Shown in pieces: positions 37,608-47,764 of a DNA stretch of 64,000 nt. The position numbers were made by a program, and so were the translations under genes. Within the stretch, counting starts at the first letter, position 1; the number at the start of each line of letters is the position of its first letter. The notes beneath the pieces were generated by a model. The model was not told the origin of the DNA. It did not search any database and was given only the letters and a program-made list of their open reading frames with translations. Origin of the DNA: Nemertoderma westbladi (lineage: Eukaryota > Xenacoelomorpha > Nemertodermatida > Nemertodermatidae); assembly GCA_032718475.1 (NCBI GenBank), contig JAUCBJ010007629.1, positions 1 through 64,000 of the forward strand, written 5' to 3'.

Positions 37608-39611
37608 TCAACCGTTGGGTTGTGGATCGCACGTTCCGGGCTGCCCTTCTCCCGTCTCATTGGCTCGCTGATCGAGAGAGCCTTCTTCCGGCTCATTGGC
37701 TGGCTGATCGAGTGAGCCTTCTTCTTCACCCAGCACGTCGAACGCATTGTGAAGATGCAAACTAGAGACCCGAGAACCCTCTTGAGGTCTACCAGCAGTA
37801 TCATCAGAACCAGACAGAGGTTGTGAGTATTTGCCGGGAATTATTATCCATTCGGGATTTGAAGGGGTAGAATTCAGTGATCGTTGAAGCTGAACTGTAA
37901 TTGGTGTCTGCGCCCCAGCATTTTCAACCGTCTCAGATTGTATAATACCCTGTTGTTGATATTCTGTGGCATCCATTTCAGCCTCGCAGATTGACTCTTC
38001 AATGTGCACGAGCGGATCTAGTTCTATAGTAGACCTGGTGAACGAAGAAGAGGACACAGTTGTGATCGTTGGCGCGGGCGTAGTGGGCGCGGGCTGCCTC
38101 ATGCGTTGAGCGGGCAGAACTGTAGTAGTAGGCGCAGACGGCCCTGTAGTGGGCGCGGACGGCCCCGTGCGTTGCATGGGCGGCCTTGTAGTCGGCGCAG
38201 GCGGCCCCGTGCGTTGCATGGGCATCCTTGCAGTAAACGCGGGCGGCCTTGCAGTGAACACGGGCGGCCCCGTGCGCTGCATGGGCGGCCCTGTAGTGGG
38301 CGCGGGCGGCCCCGTGCGTTGCACGGGCGGCCCTGTCACTGTGGGTGCGTGCGACCCCGTGCGTTGCGTGGGCGGCCCTGTAGTGTGAGCGGGCGGCACT
38401 ATGAAACCAAATGAATTACGGTAACCTCGTTCATCGATTGTGTAACCTCTCCGATCCCTATTGTACTGATAATCAAATGCTTGATTACTATCATTTAGTG
38501 TGTCCCTTCCTTGTTGGAACCTGTTGTACTCGTACATACCACGTCCCTGTCGACTTGCATTAGTTGCCGGGAAACTTCGCTGGGCAATCTGTGATCGTAT
38601 TCCATTCTGCGGAATCTGGTATCGACTCGGACGACTCTCGGACGACTCCTTCGATAAAACCTGATCGAGAGTAACATTTTCCTTCCCGAAAATGTCCCAT
38701 CCACTGATTGATTTGTCACCTATTCTAAGATTATTACCTGAAACACGGGCTGATAGATTCTGTTGTTTCGCATCTCGAGCCAGTTGGAATAACGTGTCTC
38801 TTTGTTGCCGCATTTCTGCCGGGAAGTCGTCGACAATGCGGTACTGACTGCCAGCTATCTTCTCCTTACATTCAAGAACTGCAAACTTCTGTTTTGTCAT
38901 CACAAATTCGACCTTTATTGGCCGAGTCCAATTGGGTCTATATCGACCTTGCCGCCAAACTCCGTCTATCCAAAGTTCGTCAGTGTTTAGCCCAAGTCCA
39001 CTTTGGAAGAATTCCAGGACAACGCGCTCCGTATCTTCTCCTCTACGTTCCGGTATATTCTTTACAATTAAGTTTTTCCGCGACATTGTTCGTTCCATCT
39101 CGACCTGCCTCCTCAATAACTTATTATAATTTTCATCAACTCGTAGGTCAACGTTCTGCAGATGAGATCTTATCTGGTTAATCCCATCATTCATTGCCGG
39201 GAGTAAAGACAAATTCTCTAGATGGTTTTGATCTAGATCTAGACCTATGGGGCCAGCGGACCTTCCGCTGCTGCTTACCCTAGATCTCTTCGCCCTTGCC
39301 GCCGTCGGCTTCCCTCCAGCAACTGACATGGCCCCAGCCACGTAAACATCTGAATCCGAGTTGTTTGCTACCCAAGCAATGGGCGACTCTCCACGTATCT
39401 GTCTACCGTAACAGGCTGGGTTTGTTCCACTTCCAGCACCGTGTTGGAGTTGCAAGGATTGCTCCATGTATTCCTCGTTCCATTCAGCTTGTCGCTCTAA
39501 ATAGACATAGTTCACGTTTTGATTTCCGGCAATGTCATAACCGACACCGACGGTCCCGGCTCCAGCACTGTTATAATCGCACCCTGCCATACCTTCCATT
39601 CCATTCACCAC
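37608..39611 (-). CDS. LINE ORF1 protein with RRM and Pro/Thr repeat tail
   Basis: This 667-aa protein resembles LINE ORF1 RNA-binding chaperones. A coiled coil (about 128-178) is followed directly by an RRM-type domain: SRKNLIVKNIPERRGEDT, a basic loop YRPNWTRPIKVEFVM, and DFPAEMRQQRDTLFQLARDA. The second half is low-complexity, with about eight units like TGPPMQRTGPPAPTT (about residues 405-505). The C-terminus is acidic and Pro/Gly-rich. An ORF2 would be expected downstream (left), but the inverted-repeat arm follows instead, so ORF2 is missing or displaced. The ORF is intact over 2 kb. Confidence 0.75.
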   Translation of the reverse strand: MVNGMEGMAGCDYNSAGAGTVGVGYDIAGNQNVNYVYLERQAEWNEEYMEQSLQLQHGAGSGTNPACYGRQIRGESPIAWVANNSDSDVYVAGAMSVAGGKPTAARAKRSRVSSSGRSAGPIGLDLDQNHLENLSLLPAMNDGINQIRSHLQNVDLRVDENYNKLLRRQVEMERTMSRKNLIVKNIPERRGEDTERVVLEFFQSGLGLNTDELWIDGVWRQGRYRPNWTRPIKVEFVMTKQKFAVLECKEKIAGSQYRIVDDFPAEMRQQRDTLFQLARDAKQQNLSARVSGNNLRIGDKSISGWDIFGKENVTLDQVLSKESSESRPSRYQIPQNGIRSQIAQRSFPATNASRQGRGMYEYNRFQQGRDTLNDSNQAFDYQYNRDRRGYTIDERGYRNSFGFIVPPAHTTGPPTQRTGSHAPTVTGPPVQRTGPPAPTTGPPMQRTGPPVFTARPPAFTARMPMQRTGPPAPTTRPPMQRTGPSAPTTGPSAPTTTVLPAQRMRQPAPTTPAPTITTVSSSSFTRSTIELDPLVHIEESICEAEMDATEYQQQGIIQSETVENAGAQTPITVQLQRSLNSTPSNPEWIIIPGKYSQPLSGSDDTAGRPQEGSRVSSLHLHNAFDVLGEEEGSLDQPANEPEEGSLDQRANETGEGQPGTCDPQPNG
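38095..38405 (-). repeat. GC-rich coding minisatellite in LINE ORF1
   Basis: On the plus strand this reads as repeats of GGCGGCC(C/T)(T/C)GTAGT(G/C)GGCGC and GGCCCCGTGCGTTGCATGGG. It encodes the Pro/Thr/Arg-rich tail repeats of the LINE ORF1. It also opens shadow frames on the plus strand that should be ignored. Confidence 0.8.
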
Positions 39612-40640
39612 TCACTAGGAGTCTGTAGTCCAGTAGTATAATGTATATTAGTATTAGATAAGTCAGTAAGTCAGGCAGTGTCAGTATTATAAATAATGTA
39701 CTGCAGTGTCAGTGCATTCAAGTCAATTCAAGTCAGTCAGAGTCAGTCAGTAGTCAATAGCACTGTGAGTGTCGCTCTTCCTCCCAATTAAACCTGGCTA
39801 GAAAGGCTAAGGTTGGAGGTCGTGATACCTTCCATGAACCACGGTAAACGTCTCATTCATGGAATTGTTCTGTAAAATTAATATCATCAGCGTTCCTGCG
39901 CTTATCTGACTTCCTCATTTCAGTCTTTATGTGTTTAATGTTGTATGTCAGACATATATCGAACCACTCCATTACTTTATCAAAATTATGTCGAAAGTTG
40001 TGTCAGTTCATTTATATAATGAAAAAGTCAATATAAATTATAATGGTAGTATTGCAATTATAATAGTAAAAAAATATTATGTGCAATAATTACTACGGGC
40101 TACAGCTTCTTTCAAATCCCTTTATTTTTTAGATTTCGGACATATTGTTATATAACCTGACCCGAAAATCTAGGGGGGGCTGTGAAATTGTTGCCCTACG
40201 TTTAGAGATTTATATAGTATTATTATTCATACAGTCATATATACAGTATACATATTCTGATAGCTTCGAGAACATTGCAATCTGTTGTCTGATGATTGGT
40301 TTCAGAGTTTAGTATACAACCCTATGTGATTACTATACTGCAGTACTGACGTGCATATTATACTGACTGGAATTATTGTCCAGTCTGCATGTCTGCCTAT
40401 GTGGTGTAAACGCTAGTATTTTTTGCACCACACGGACTATAGATTTTTGGTAGATATCAATGTCAATCAGTCACAGGTTCTGTCAGTCGACAATTAATAG
40501 TTAGGTTGTTTGTATTACTGTTATATTAACCTGTGTCTGTACCGTCTGATATAATAAAGCCCAAAGGAGTTCTTGTGCGTATGAACAAAGTACTATAGTT
40601 TTCATCACCTGCATAGGTTTACCCGGACTACCGCAAGTTG
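39612..40640. other. LINE 5' UTR side and unannotated sequence
   Basis: Upstream of the minus-strand LINE ORF1 there is a CAGTCAGT-rich stretch (39658-39760). The rest is AT-rich without gene signals. The LINE promoter and 5' end should be in this interval. I cannot place the 5' end. Confidence 0.35.
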
Positions 40641-40658
40641 GCATACCTCAGTACGTGA

Positions 40659-40958
40659 ATGGACGATGACACCGTGCGGTATTCACAATGTGTCTCATTG
40701 GTTCCCCCAAGCTTGACACTAGAACAAAATCGCCTCCACTTTGCAGGACATTGCTTTCACCGTGAGGACCAGCCAGTGCATAATCTTGTACTTTGGCAGC
40801 CTCATGGAGTGAATAAACATGGTGGACAGCCCATGACTTTCTTGAGACGCATCTTAAAAGACACTGGCCTTGAAGATGCGGATGATCTAGCAAATGTCAT
40901 GGGTGATAGGGAGTTGTGGCGGTGCAATTATGTCGATAAGCCGGCACAGCATTCTTAA
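40659..40958 (+). pseudogene. LINE ORF2 C-terminal fragment
   Basis: This 99-residue fragment carries the typical end of LINE reverse-transcriptase ORFs: RLHFAGHCFHREDQPVHNLV, then LWQPHGVNKHGGQPMTFLRR and LKDTGLEDADDLANVMGDRE. The pattern (R-x-x-FAGHC-x-R ... LW-P-x-G ... RG-P ... DTGL ... M-DR-x-W) is common at the 3' end of many animal LINEs. No RT core is present upstream, so this is a 5'-truncated or partial copy. It is on the opposite strand from the LINE ORF1 to its left. Confidence 0.7.
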
Positions 40959-40994
40959 AAATGCAGCTGCAATACAGCATGCCGATCCTAGTAG

Positions 40995-41507
40995 TATTGA
41001 CATAATAAATAGTAACCAATAGGAGATGGTTTAGCGCGAAATTCAAACTCAAATGTTTACCTGCATTTTTCTCAAATGTGCTTATTTTTTACTAAAAATC
41101 TATCTCCTCCGCCATTTCTTAACGGATTTCGAATTTTTTTGTGGGAGGTTGTAGCTGAGGATTCTGTCTACATAACAATGGGACGGATTTTCAAAAGTTT
41201 GACTCAGTCAGAAGTTATGACGTCACCAATCTCATTTTTTCGAAAAAATCAAAATTTTATGAAAAAATGACATTTGTGACGTCATAACTTTTGATTGCAG
41301 CAAAATTTTGAAAATCTGCCACATTATTCTGTAGACACAATCTTTACCTACAATGTCCAACAAACAGAATCGAAATCCGTTAACAAATGGCGGAGGAGAT
41401 AGATTTTTAGTAAAAAATAAGCACATTTGAGAAAAATGCAGGTAAACATTTGAGTTTGAATTTCGCGCTAAACCATCTCCTATTGGTTAATATTTATTAT
41501 GTCAATA
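40995..41507. mobile_element. Foldback MITE with long inverted arms
   Basis: This 513-bp element is close to a complete palindrome. Its ends read TATTGACATAATAAAT and are reverse complements with one early mismatch. The outer ~140 bp of each arm, including CCAATAGGAGATGGTTTAGC and CTCCTCCGCCATTT, are almost perfect complements. The arms diverge inward but still include paired GTTATGACGTCAC and GTGACGTCATAAC (TGACGTCA palindromes). No transposase is encoded. Matching 64-aa frames on both strands simply reflect the symmetry. Confidence 0.88.
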
Positions 41508-41832
41508 ATCAATAACCAATTGGTTATAATCGATAATTAAGACATGTTCTAAGGTCTAAAAATTACGCTGAGTATTTCTGCAGTGATAATTAGAAAATAG
41601 TTAAGAATTAAAGATATATTTAGTTATTTAAATATATTTATTATATTAACTAATAATTTTATTAAATTAGTGGAATATTTAAATAGCTGTATCTCAAAAA
41701 CTAAAAGTCGTATAGCGATGCAGATTTCACCATTAAAATCACCGTAAAATTCTGTATTAGATGAAATTATAATAAAAAACGTCCAAATTTTACCCCTCTC
41801 GGTGACCCCCCCCCCCCCCCCCCTAAATAATA
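41508..41832. other. AT-rich spacer ending in an 18-base C run
   Basis: No gene is seen here. A C homopolymer occupies about 41806-41823 directly before a Polinton penton relic. Homopolymers of this length are often mis-sized in assemblies. Confidence 0.5.
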
Positions 41833-42349
41833 ATGGCTATAGATACATATATAACTCTAGTTTCAGATAGCTCTTTAAATACATATCCCAATAATAGCCC
41901 TAGCGAGTTTACTGTTGATTTAGCCGAAGAATTATACATTTGGTCCAAACGCTAAAATTGGGCTTGCTGAAATCCAATACCAAGCAACGTACATCAATAT
42001 TACTCTGCAAACTCAGATCTCGCTGTCAATCGGGGTAGACGCAAAATATGCCAAATCATACAGTTTATTTCCTGGTATGCATAGGTCTATTCAAGTCATT
42101 ATTGATGATATAAATAAACTATTTAATTCTGAAGCGAAATATAAAGATTTTGAATTCATTTTTAAAACAAATAATTCTAGAATTAAATTTAAATTTCCTA
42201 AAAAGTTGAAAAAAATACAATTAAGTATACGATGTGATTTAATACAAATTCTAGGCTTAAAACAATTATTGGATCAGAATCATCCGGGTATTACGAATTG
42301 GGATATATACAGTATGATAGCGGTAGATGAATTAAGCAACCGATATTAA
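41833..42349 (+). pseudogene. Polinton penton-like gene relic
   Basis: Three short frames together resemble the N-terminal half of a Polinton minor capsid protein. One starts MAIDTYITLVSDSSLNTYPN with SPSEFTVDLAEELYI. The middle frame has LAEIQYQATY. The last (42077-42349) has HRSIQVIIDDINKLFNS and IRCDLIQILG. Frame changes occur near 41935 and between 42050 and 42077. The C-terminal half is missing; BEL element B begins at 42391. The layout parallels the intact gene at 25260-26114 but the sequence is distant, so it comes from a different Polinton. Confidence 0.6.
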
Positions 42350-42390
42350 TTTTAAATTATAGAGGGCCAAATATTTCAGAAATTGGTTTT

Positions 42391-43079
42391 TTTAAGCGGA
42401 TTCAATTCCGCTTCACTACCCACCACAAAATGGGATAGTGGCATTTTCAGCAATATGTTGGAGATACGAGATTAGCAATATGAATCTCGTATCACAACCA
42501 ACATTTTTTTTTTGGGGGGGGGGGGGGGGGGGCAACACAAGCCCCGAAGCCACACACAAAGGAGGGTTAGAGGTCAAACCACCTCGGAGGGGACACAGCT
42601 AGTAGAGGCTAGCAGCAGGGGGGAATCACTCCCAGAGAGTGCAAGGGCGAGAAGTAGGGTATTAGCCAATAAGGGCAAAGGAGAGCATCCACTAGGTAGC
42701 AGGCCAAGGTAGCGTAGGAGGTGAAGCAATATTGGTATATCAATCATATATTACCTCCCGCTACCGGTTTGTGATTCAGTTTAGTTAGCTAACCAGTTTC
42801 AGTGCAGACCGGTAATCAGTTGTTTTACCGTCACCGTCAACAAAATTGGCTGTATTTTAATCTATCACCAGTACCAAGCATTATTGTCATCCGCTGTCAT
42901 TCTGCCCTCATCATTATCTGTGCTATCACTATTATATTCGATCTGCCGACGTAGACAACACCGGACTCTCATCGCTTTTCCTCCAACGGCCTCGGCCAAG
43001 CAATCACTGGCACCATCCCGAGCTAGAACGGTGACGCGTACGAAACACTAACCCGGTCGGGATCTCTGATCCCGTCACA
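42391..43079 (+). repeat. 5' LTR of element B
   Basis: Its start is set by alignment with the 3' copy at 52053, and its end by homology to the end of element C's LTR (GATCCCGTCACA at 43068-43079). It contains a T10-G19 run at 42504-42532, preceded by a hairpin ATACGAGATTAGCAATATGA then ATCTCGTAT. The middle is similar to C's LTR (GCAGGGGGGAA ... TTATTAGCCAAT). Confidence 0.8.
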
Positions 43080-43434
43080 GTAAAACAACTGCCAACTGCT
43101 ATCGAACTGTGACTGCCTAAGAGACAGTAAAGAGAGATGAGCTGGAACAGGAGAACCCCGAGTATCAGAGGGAGAGAGGACGCCGCCGCGGACCCCGGAC
43201 GACACCAACCAAACGATCCGTGAGGCCGCGACGCGACGGTATCGAGCCTGCAACGCCGGATTCGCCGACGAGGGACGATCCGGTGGCCCAGGCGGAGGGT
43301 GACCGTCAACCACGAGCGGGAGACGAGTCGAGGCATGACGGCGGTCGGAGTACTGAAGTCGCCGCAGGCCGAGGGCGACGGATGGCCCACCGGAACGGCG
43401 ACGGTGGGGCCGCCGGTACAGCGCCGAACCAGGA
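43080..43434 (+). other. Leader of element B
   Basis: This is GC-rich sequence between the LTR and the first gag-like ORF. No clear tRNA primer-binding match was seen right after the LTR (GTAAAACAACTGCC). Several overlapping open frames exist here, but none resembles a known protein. Confidence 0.4.
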
Positions 43435-44614
43435 GTGGAGGAGGAGTCGGCGAAGAGGACGTCGGGACGAGTGATCGGCTACGACGGGCCTACAATGCCA
43501 CGAAGAAACTATCTGAAGGAGGCCAGGGAGGGAGGAAAGGTAGACCAGCCTAAGTTACACCAAAGGCTAGGTGAGTCGAACAAACATTTTCGGTATTTAG
43601 TCCGTTTTGGACAGGGAGAACTGGCGAGTGAGAGAGCGAGGGGCGTCGCCACCGAACTATTCGAACTGTGGCGATCCGGGGTTATGGAGCCTGAAGTAGT
43701 GTACGTAGGGCCGTACTTAGTGGATGCTAGGGGAATTAAGTTAGTGGGTTGGGCGGATCCGCAGGAGGGCGAACCCGAGGTTAACCCCGAGGATTCGGTC
43801 TCGTCGGTTAGCGAGAACCCCAGAAAGCGGGGGAAAGTTAGTAGGACAGAGAGGCGACGGGAGTCCGTCGCGACCGATAAGTCCGCTACATCCTCCGCGA
43901 AAGCAAGAATGGTGTTAGAGATAGATCTGGCGTGTCAACTAGACATGGTGGCGCTAGACCAGAAAGAATTAGAGAGGCAGTTGGACGAGGGAACTGCGTT
44001 GTTAGAGAAAGAGAGAGAGTTAGCGAGGGAGTGTAAAGAGAGGGCCGAAAGGGTGGCGAGAAACTTTAGAGAGTGAGGAGAGAGAAATAAGGGAGGAGAA
44101 GGAGCGAAAGGCGGGAGAGGTGAACGAGCGTAAAGAGCGTGAGGTGAGGTGGCTTGAGAGAATTGTGAGAGAGGCAGAGTTGGCCGACCAAACTTTGCGA
44201 GAGGATAGAGAGAGAGAGAGAACGGGAAAGCATGTGCAGGATGAAATGCATGCCCGGTTGATGGGGCTTATGCAATATCAGGCCAAGCAAAAGCATCGAT
44301 TAGAACTGGCGCAGTTGGGACTACCCGAGAGTGAGGCTGGCTCGGGTAGTATTTACGAGGAGCCAGAGGTAATGGAAACGTTCGTTAATACCCCACTGAC
44401 GGGCACCGGACGACAGACCCAAGACTGGTGTAACCGTACGGGCGGGGGGTGGGGGGGGGGGGGGGGTAATAATAATACGTTAGAGGGCATTAATATGAAT
44501 AGTACCGTAGTGGACAACCCTAATCAAACTTTCATTGCAGGAAATAATCTTTTACCCGGTAATAATAATTACCCTAATTTAAATATAGCAAATAATCCAA
44601 TAATCCTAATTTAA
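43435..44614 (+). pseudogene. Gag N-terminal coiled-coil region (element B), frameshifted
   Basis: Two ORFs, 43435-44076 (213 aa) and 44120-44614 (164 aa), lie in different frames and form one charged, coiled-coil-rich region. The first ends with KEREL and ERAERVAR heptad-like stretches. The second begins NERKEREVRWLERIVREAEL and ends in a Gly/Asn-rich tail around a G homopolymer (44450). This matches the coiled-coil N-terminus of BEL Gag proteins. The frame break lies between 44076 and 44120. Confidence 0.55.
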
Positions 44615-44760
44615 ATACAAAATAATCAATAATTCTAATTCAAACGCACAAAATAATCCTAAATTATAATTTTAATCAAACGCCAAAATAATTCAAATAA
44701 TAATCCGAATTCCGAACAAAATAACTTAAATAATTTAAATAATTTAGGAAACTAATATTA
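44590..44760 (+). repeat. AAT-rich low-complexity stretch
   Basis: Runs of AATAATCC, AATTTAAAT and AATAATTTAAATAATTTA are the remains of an Asn-coding repeat that has lost frame. Confidence 0.6.
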
Positions 44761-44799
44761 TTGATAACGGTGCTATTAACTACGAATGTACGGGAAACA

Positions 44800-45060
44800 G
44801 GTGGTCCGGCCAGCGGGAGCCTGCAAGGCCACGTAGTGTACGCAGGGAGTAGCAGGGGTGAGTCACCCCGACGGGAGCCTGCAAGGCCACGTAGTTAGGC
44901 AGGGAGTAGCGGGGGTGAGTCGCCCCGACGGGAGCCTGCAAGGCCACATAGTTAGGCAGGGAGTAGCGGGGGTGAGTCAACCCGACGGGAGCCTGCCAGG
45001 CCATGCAGTTGCACAGGGAGAGGCGGGGGTGTGTAGACCCAGCCGCAGTAGAGAATAGTG
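44800..45060 (+). repeat. 57-bp tandem repeat in element B
   Basis: About four units contain GACGGGAGCCTGCAAGGCCA, then CGTAGTTAGGCAGGGAGTAG and CGGGGGTGAGTC. The period is 57 bp, a multiple of three, so it stays open in several frames. It lies inside the gag region. Confidence 0.85.
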
Positions 45061-45418
45061 CGTCGACTAGAGAGGGGCGTAGAAGCGAAGTAGGAGGTAG
45101 TGAAGTAAGAGGTGGCGAAGTGGGGGGGGGGGGGCTACGGGTGCCCCACCACGAGAGATTAGAGGCGAGAGGGGGGGGGGGGGGGGGGGGCAGAGAATGT
45201 CCCCCGAGCGTCGGCGGATAATGCGCGGGGCGAGTTAGGTGAACCGCAGCACCCGACGACGGAGAATAGTAGGGGGATTACGAATATCCCCAGCAGCGTC
45301 CAACCAGCTAGAGAGAGAGAGGTTGGCGTCATGAGCGGGCGAGCAACAAGACATCGAGCCCAGTCGGAAGACGGAAGAAGAACAGTGGAGTTTAACCAGG
45401 AGGTCGAAGAGAGATCTC

Positions 45419-46129
45419 GTGAGCGGTAACACTACACTGAAGAGAGAAGAAGTGAAGAGAATAGAAGAAGCGTTGCTACGAGCAACCGGAGAGCGAGGAC
45501 GGATAGCGAAGCCGTCGTTAGTAGAGATGGAGTTGGAGAGTCTGTGGGGTCGAACTCCGGGAGATTGCCGTTGCCCCGGAGAGACACAGCCTGGCGAGAT
45601 ATATCATACGCCAGGAGAGGGGTATAGGATGTACCAGTACGAGGACGAGAACAGGAGAGGGGATCGAAGAGAAACTTCCCGACGGGATATAGGTGCCGAT
45701 CGAGAGTACGGTAGTCGCGGGGAGGACTTCTTGGATTATTCGAGAGGAGTAAACTTCGGTCCGGAAGGACACAGGCAGACTGCAGGACATACTGTAGGCC
45801 TTACTGCACATACTATACGCCATGCTGGGAGAGATAGTGTAGGCGATAGGGTAGCGCGAACAATGGGATTAGATCCGGAAGTCGCGGCGTACATACCGGT
45901 AGGTAGGCAGGAAGTCGATAGGCCTATACCGGTACCAGCACAGCAGTATGACTATAATATGCAGGGACATAACATATATCCAGGGGAGGGGAGAGTTATT
46001 GCAGATAGGTGTATGGGCCCCAATATATTAACATCAACCCCAGTACCAAACATAACACACAACAGGGGGGGGGGGGGCAGGGTGACATTCCCCCATTACA
46101 ATATCAACAATACACTCAACCGGGAATAA
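45419..46129 (+). CDS. Gag central region (element B)
   Basis: This 236-aa ORF is charged and Arg/Gly/Tyr-rich (YEDENRRGDRRETSRRD, QQYDYNMQGHN) and ends in Asn-rich sequence after a G run (46067-46076). It precedes the capsid ORF at 46161. A length error in the G run could explain the frame change. No domain was recognised. Its place between the coiled coil and DUF1759 indicates Gag linker sequence. Confidence 0.45.
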   Translation: MSGNTTLKREEVKRIEEALLRATGERGRIAKPSLVEMELESLWGRTPGDCRCPGETQPGEIYHTPGEGYRMYQYEDENRRGDRRETSRRDIGADREYGSRGEDFLDYSRGVNFGPEGHRQTAGHTVGLTAHTIRHAGRDSVGDRVARTMGLDPEVAAYIPVGRQEVDRPIPVPAQQYDYNMQGHNIYPGEGRVIADRCMGPNILTSTPVPNITHNRGGGGRVTFPHYNINNTLNRE

Positions 46130-46160
46130 GAACATCGAACCCCCTGGACCAGAACAGGTC

Positions 46161-46991
46161 ATGCGACACGGAGATATGGAGGGGGCCGTTGCCCCCAATG
46201 ATTTATCCGACACAGAAAAGATCGACGGGCCCGACGGGAGACCGCACCCAACAGGAGAGTCTGTACAGCATCCCTCGAACCCATTGGAAGCACAGGCGAT
46301 GGGAATGGCAACACTTATCGATGCGCTCAAGACCAGAATCGAGTTACCACCAGTTGAGCCATTTAAATTTGACGGAAGCAGACCGGAAGAATACCTGCAA
46401 TTCCGACGCATGTACAGCAATGAAATATTGACTAAAAACCTGACGCAGGCGGAGTGCCTAAAATATTTACAGGTATACACAGGAGGCCCAGCGTACGACA
46501 TCATGAGGCAGTATCAGGGCATCGAGGGCGGCTTCACGACTGCATGGCGGGCCCTAGACATGGAATACGGACACCCAGCCAAGATCATCCGGAAGATGCT
46601 GAGGGGAATAACATCGGGTGGCCTGCAGGACAACCCCTTTAGTATAAAGACCTTTGCGAATAAGGTTGAGAAGGCGCTAATCGTGCTGAAGACACTAAAT
46701 GCGCCATACGAACTTAACACATCTAATAACATAATCACGATAGCGCAGGCACTGCCGATCTGGCTACGTAATAAATGGAGAAAGATCACCTTCTCCACCC
46801 AGGAGAAGAAAGGTGCGGAACCGGGCCTAGAGGAAATGTCGAACTTCCGACACAGGGGACTGCAAGTCCACAGATACCTGAGAGTGGGGCCAGGCCGTGG
46901 CACAAACAGGGACAAAATAACAACACGAACAAATATAATCCCAACACACCCAGTAGGCCGAACCCAGATAACCAAAACACTAAACCGGTAG
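46161..46991 (+). CDS. gag: Gag capsid region, DUF1759 type (element B)
   Basis: This 276-aa ORF carries the BEL/Pao capsid signature: FKFDGSRPEEYLQFRRMYSN, LKYLQVYTGGPAYDIM, then WRALDMEYGHPAKI. It assembles the particle shell. After about residue 205 the frame probably departs from the original, because the zinc-knuckle and protease sequence continues in an overlapping frame from 46775. The ORF on the opposite strand here is a shadow. Confidence 0.8.
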   Translation: MRHGDMEGAVAPNDLSDTEKIDGPDGRPHPTGESVQHPSNPLEAQAMGMATLIDALKTRIELPPVEPFKFDGSRPEEYLQFRRMYSNEILTKNLTQAECLKYLQVYTGGPAYDIMRQYQGIEGGFTTAWRALDMEYGHPAKIIRKMLRGITSGGLQDNPFSIKTFANKVEKALIVLKTLNAPYELNTSNNIITIAQALPIWLRNKWRKITFSTQEKKGAEPGLEEMSNFRHRGLQVHRYLRVGPGRGTNRDKITTRTNIIPTHPVGRTQITKTLNR

Positions 46992-47737
46992 ACGTGAACC
47001 TTCGCGCAATACGTGTAGGGCTATATAGGGAACGTTACAACCCAGGATACAAATGTCAATTGCATAAAGACGGAACCCATAAGACTATGGACTGTAAGTA
47101 TTGGCAGGCGTTACCCGAACAAGATCGGAAAGCCTATGCAGATAAGAATGGAATTTATCACCGATGTGTGGTAGGAGGACACAAGGTTGAAGAGTGTAAG
47201 GAGACACCAGTAAGATTCGGGCAAGGCAAAGGTCAAACAATGGCGACAAGCACCATAGGAGCGAAGAAAAGGGGAATGGTGCTACTGGGGGTGGTACCGG
47301 TGAGGGTAATAGGAGAGTGCGGTCGATCAGTAACCACCTTGATGCTGGTTGACAGCGGAGCAGCCTTCACATTGGTGGAGAATTGGGTGGTCGAGGAGAT
47401 AGGGTTACAGATGAGGCCAAGCAGGATGGCGGTAACTACCATTTCCAGCAAAGATGAGGTCCTGGAGATGAGGATGGGAAGGTGTGAGATATCAGCAATA
47501 GCACATGGATGTGACTATGGGGCGACCATCGACTCCATCCAGGTAATAGAATCGATCAACATAAACGCCAGGCGACCAACTAACATCGAGGTCGAACAAT
47601 ACAGATTCCTGGACAACATTGATTTCTCGATACCGGAGGTGAACGTCAGGAAGGTATCCATCATAGTGGGAATGGACTGCCCGCCCAACGGCCCAAGAAA
47701 GAGTACAGACGATCTTCGGGGAGGACAGACAGCGTGA
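46775..47737 (+). CDS. Gag tail and aspartic protease (element B)
   Basis: This 320-aa ORF overlaps the capsid ORF in another frame. It has a Cys/His-containing region (CQLHKDGTHKTMDCKYW, then HRCVVGGHKVEEC) as nucleic-acid-binding knuckles. A DUF1758-type retropepsin follows, with MLVDSGAAFTLV as the active-site loop (Asp-Ser-Gly) and IIVGMD near its end. The next conserved Pao motif (TPFGWTLSG) is found at 47754-47780 in a frame different from both the protease and RT ORFs, evidence of more frame damage. Confidence 0.8.
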   Translation: MEKDHLLHPGEERCGTGPRGNVELPTQGTASPQIPESGARPWHKQGQNNNTNKYNPNTPSRPNPDNQNTKPVDVNLRAIRVGLYRERYNPGYKCQLHKDGTHKTMDCKYWQALPEQDRKAYADKNGIYHRCVVGGHKVEECKETPVRFGQGKGQTMATSTIGAKKRGMVLLGVVPVRVIGECGRSVTTLMLVDSGAAFTLVENWVVEEIGLQMRPSRMAVTTISSKDEVLEMRMGRCEISAIAHGCDYGATIDSIQVIESININARRPTNIEVEQYRFLDNIDFSIPEVNVRKVSIIVGMDCPPNGPRKSTDDLRGGQTA

Positions 47738-47764
47738 TCCGGTGGCAATTCTCACACCATTCGG

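Noticed and set aside
38106-38414. Gly/Arg/Pro-rich plus-strand frames
   Set aside because: They are shadows of the minisatellite coding the Pro/Thr tail of LINE ORF1.
41076-41426. Two 64-aa ORFs on opposite strands with matching sequence
   Set aside because: They are the two symmetric arms of the foldback MITE.
44780-45058. Small ORFs with a 19-residue repeat
   Set aside because: They are the translation of the 57-bp tandem repeat, open in several frames because its period is a multiple of three.
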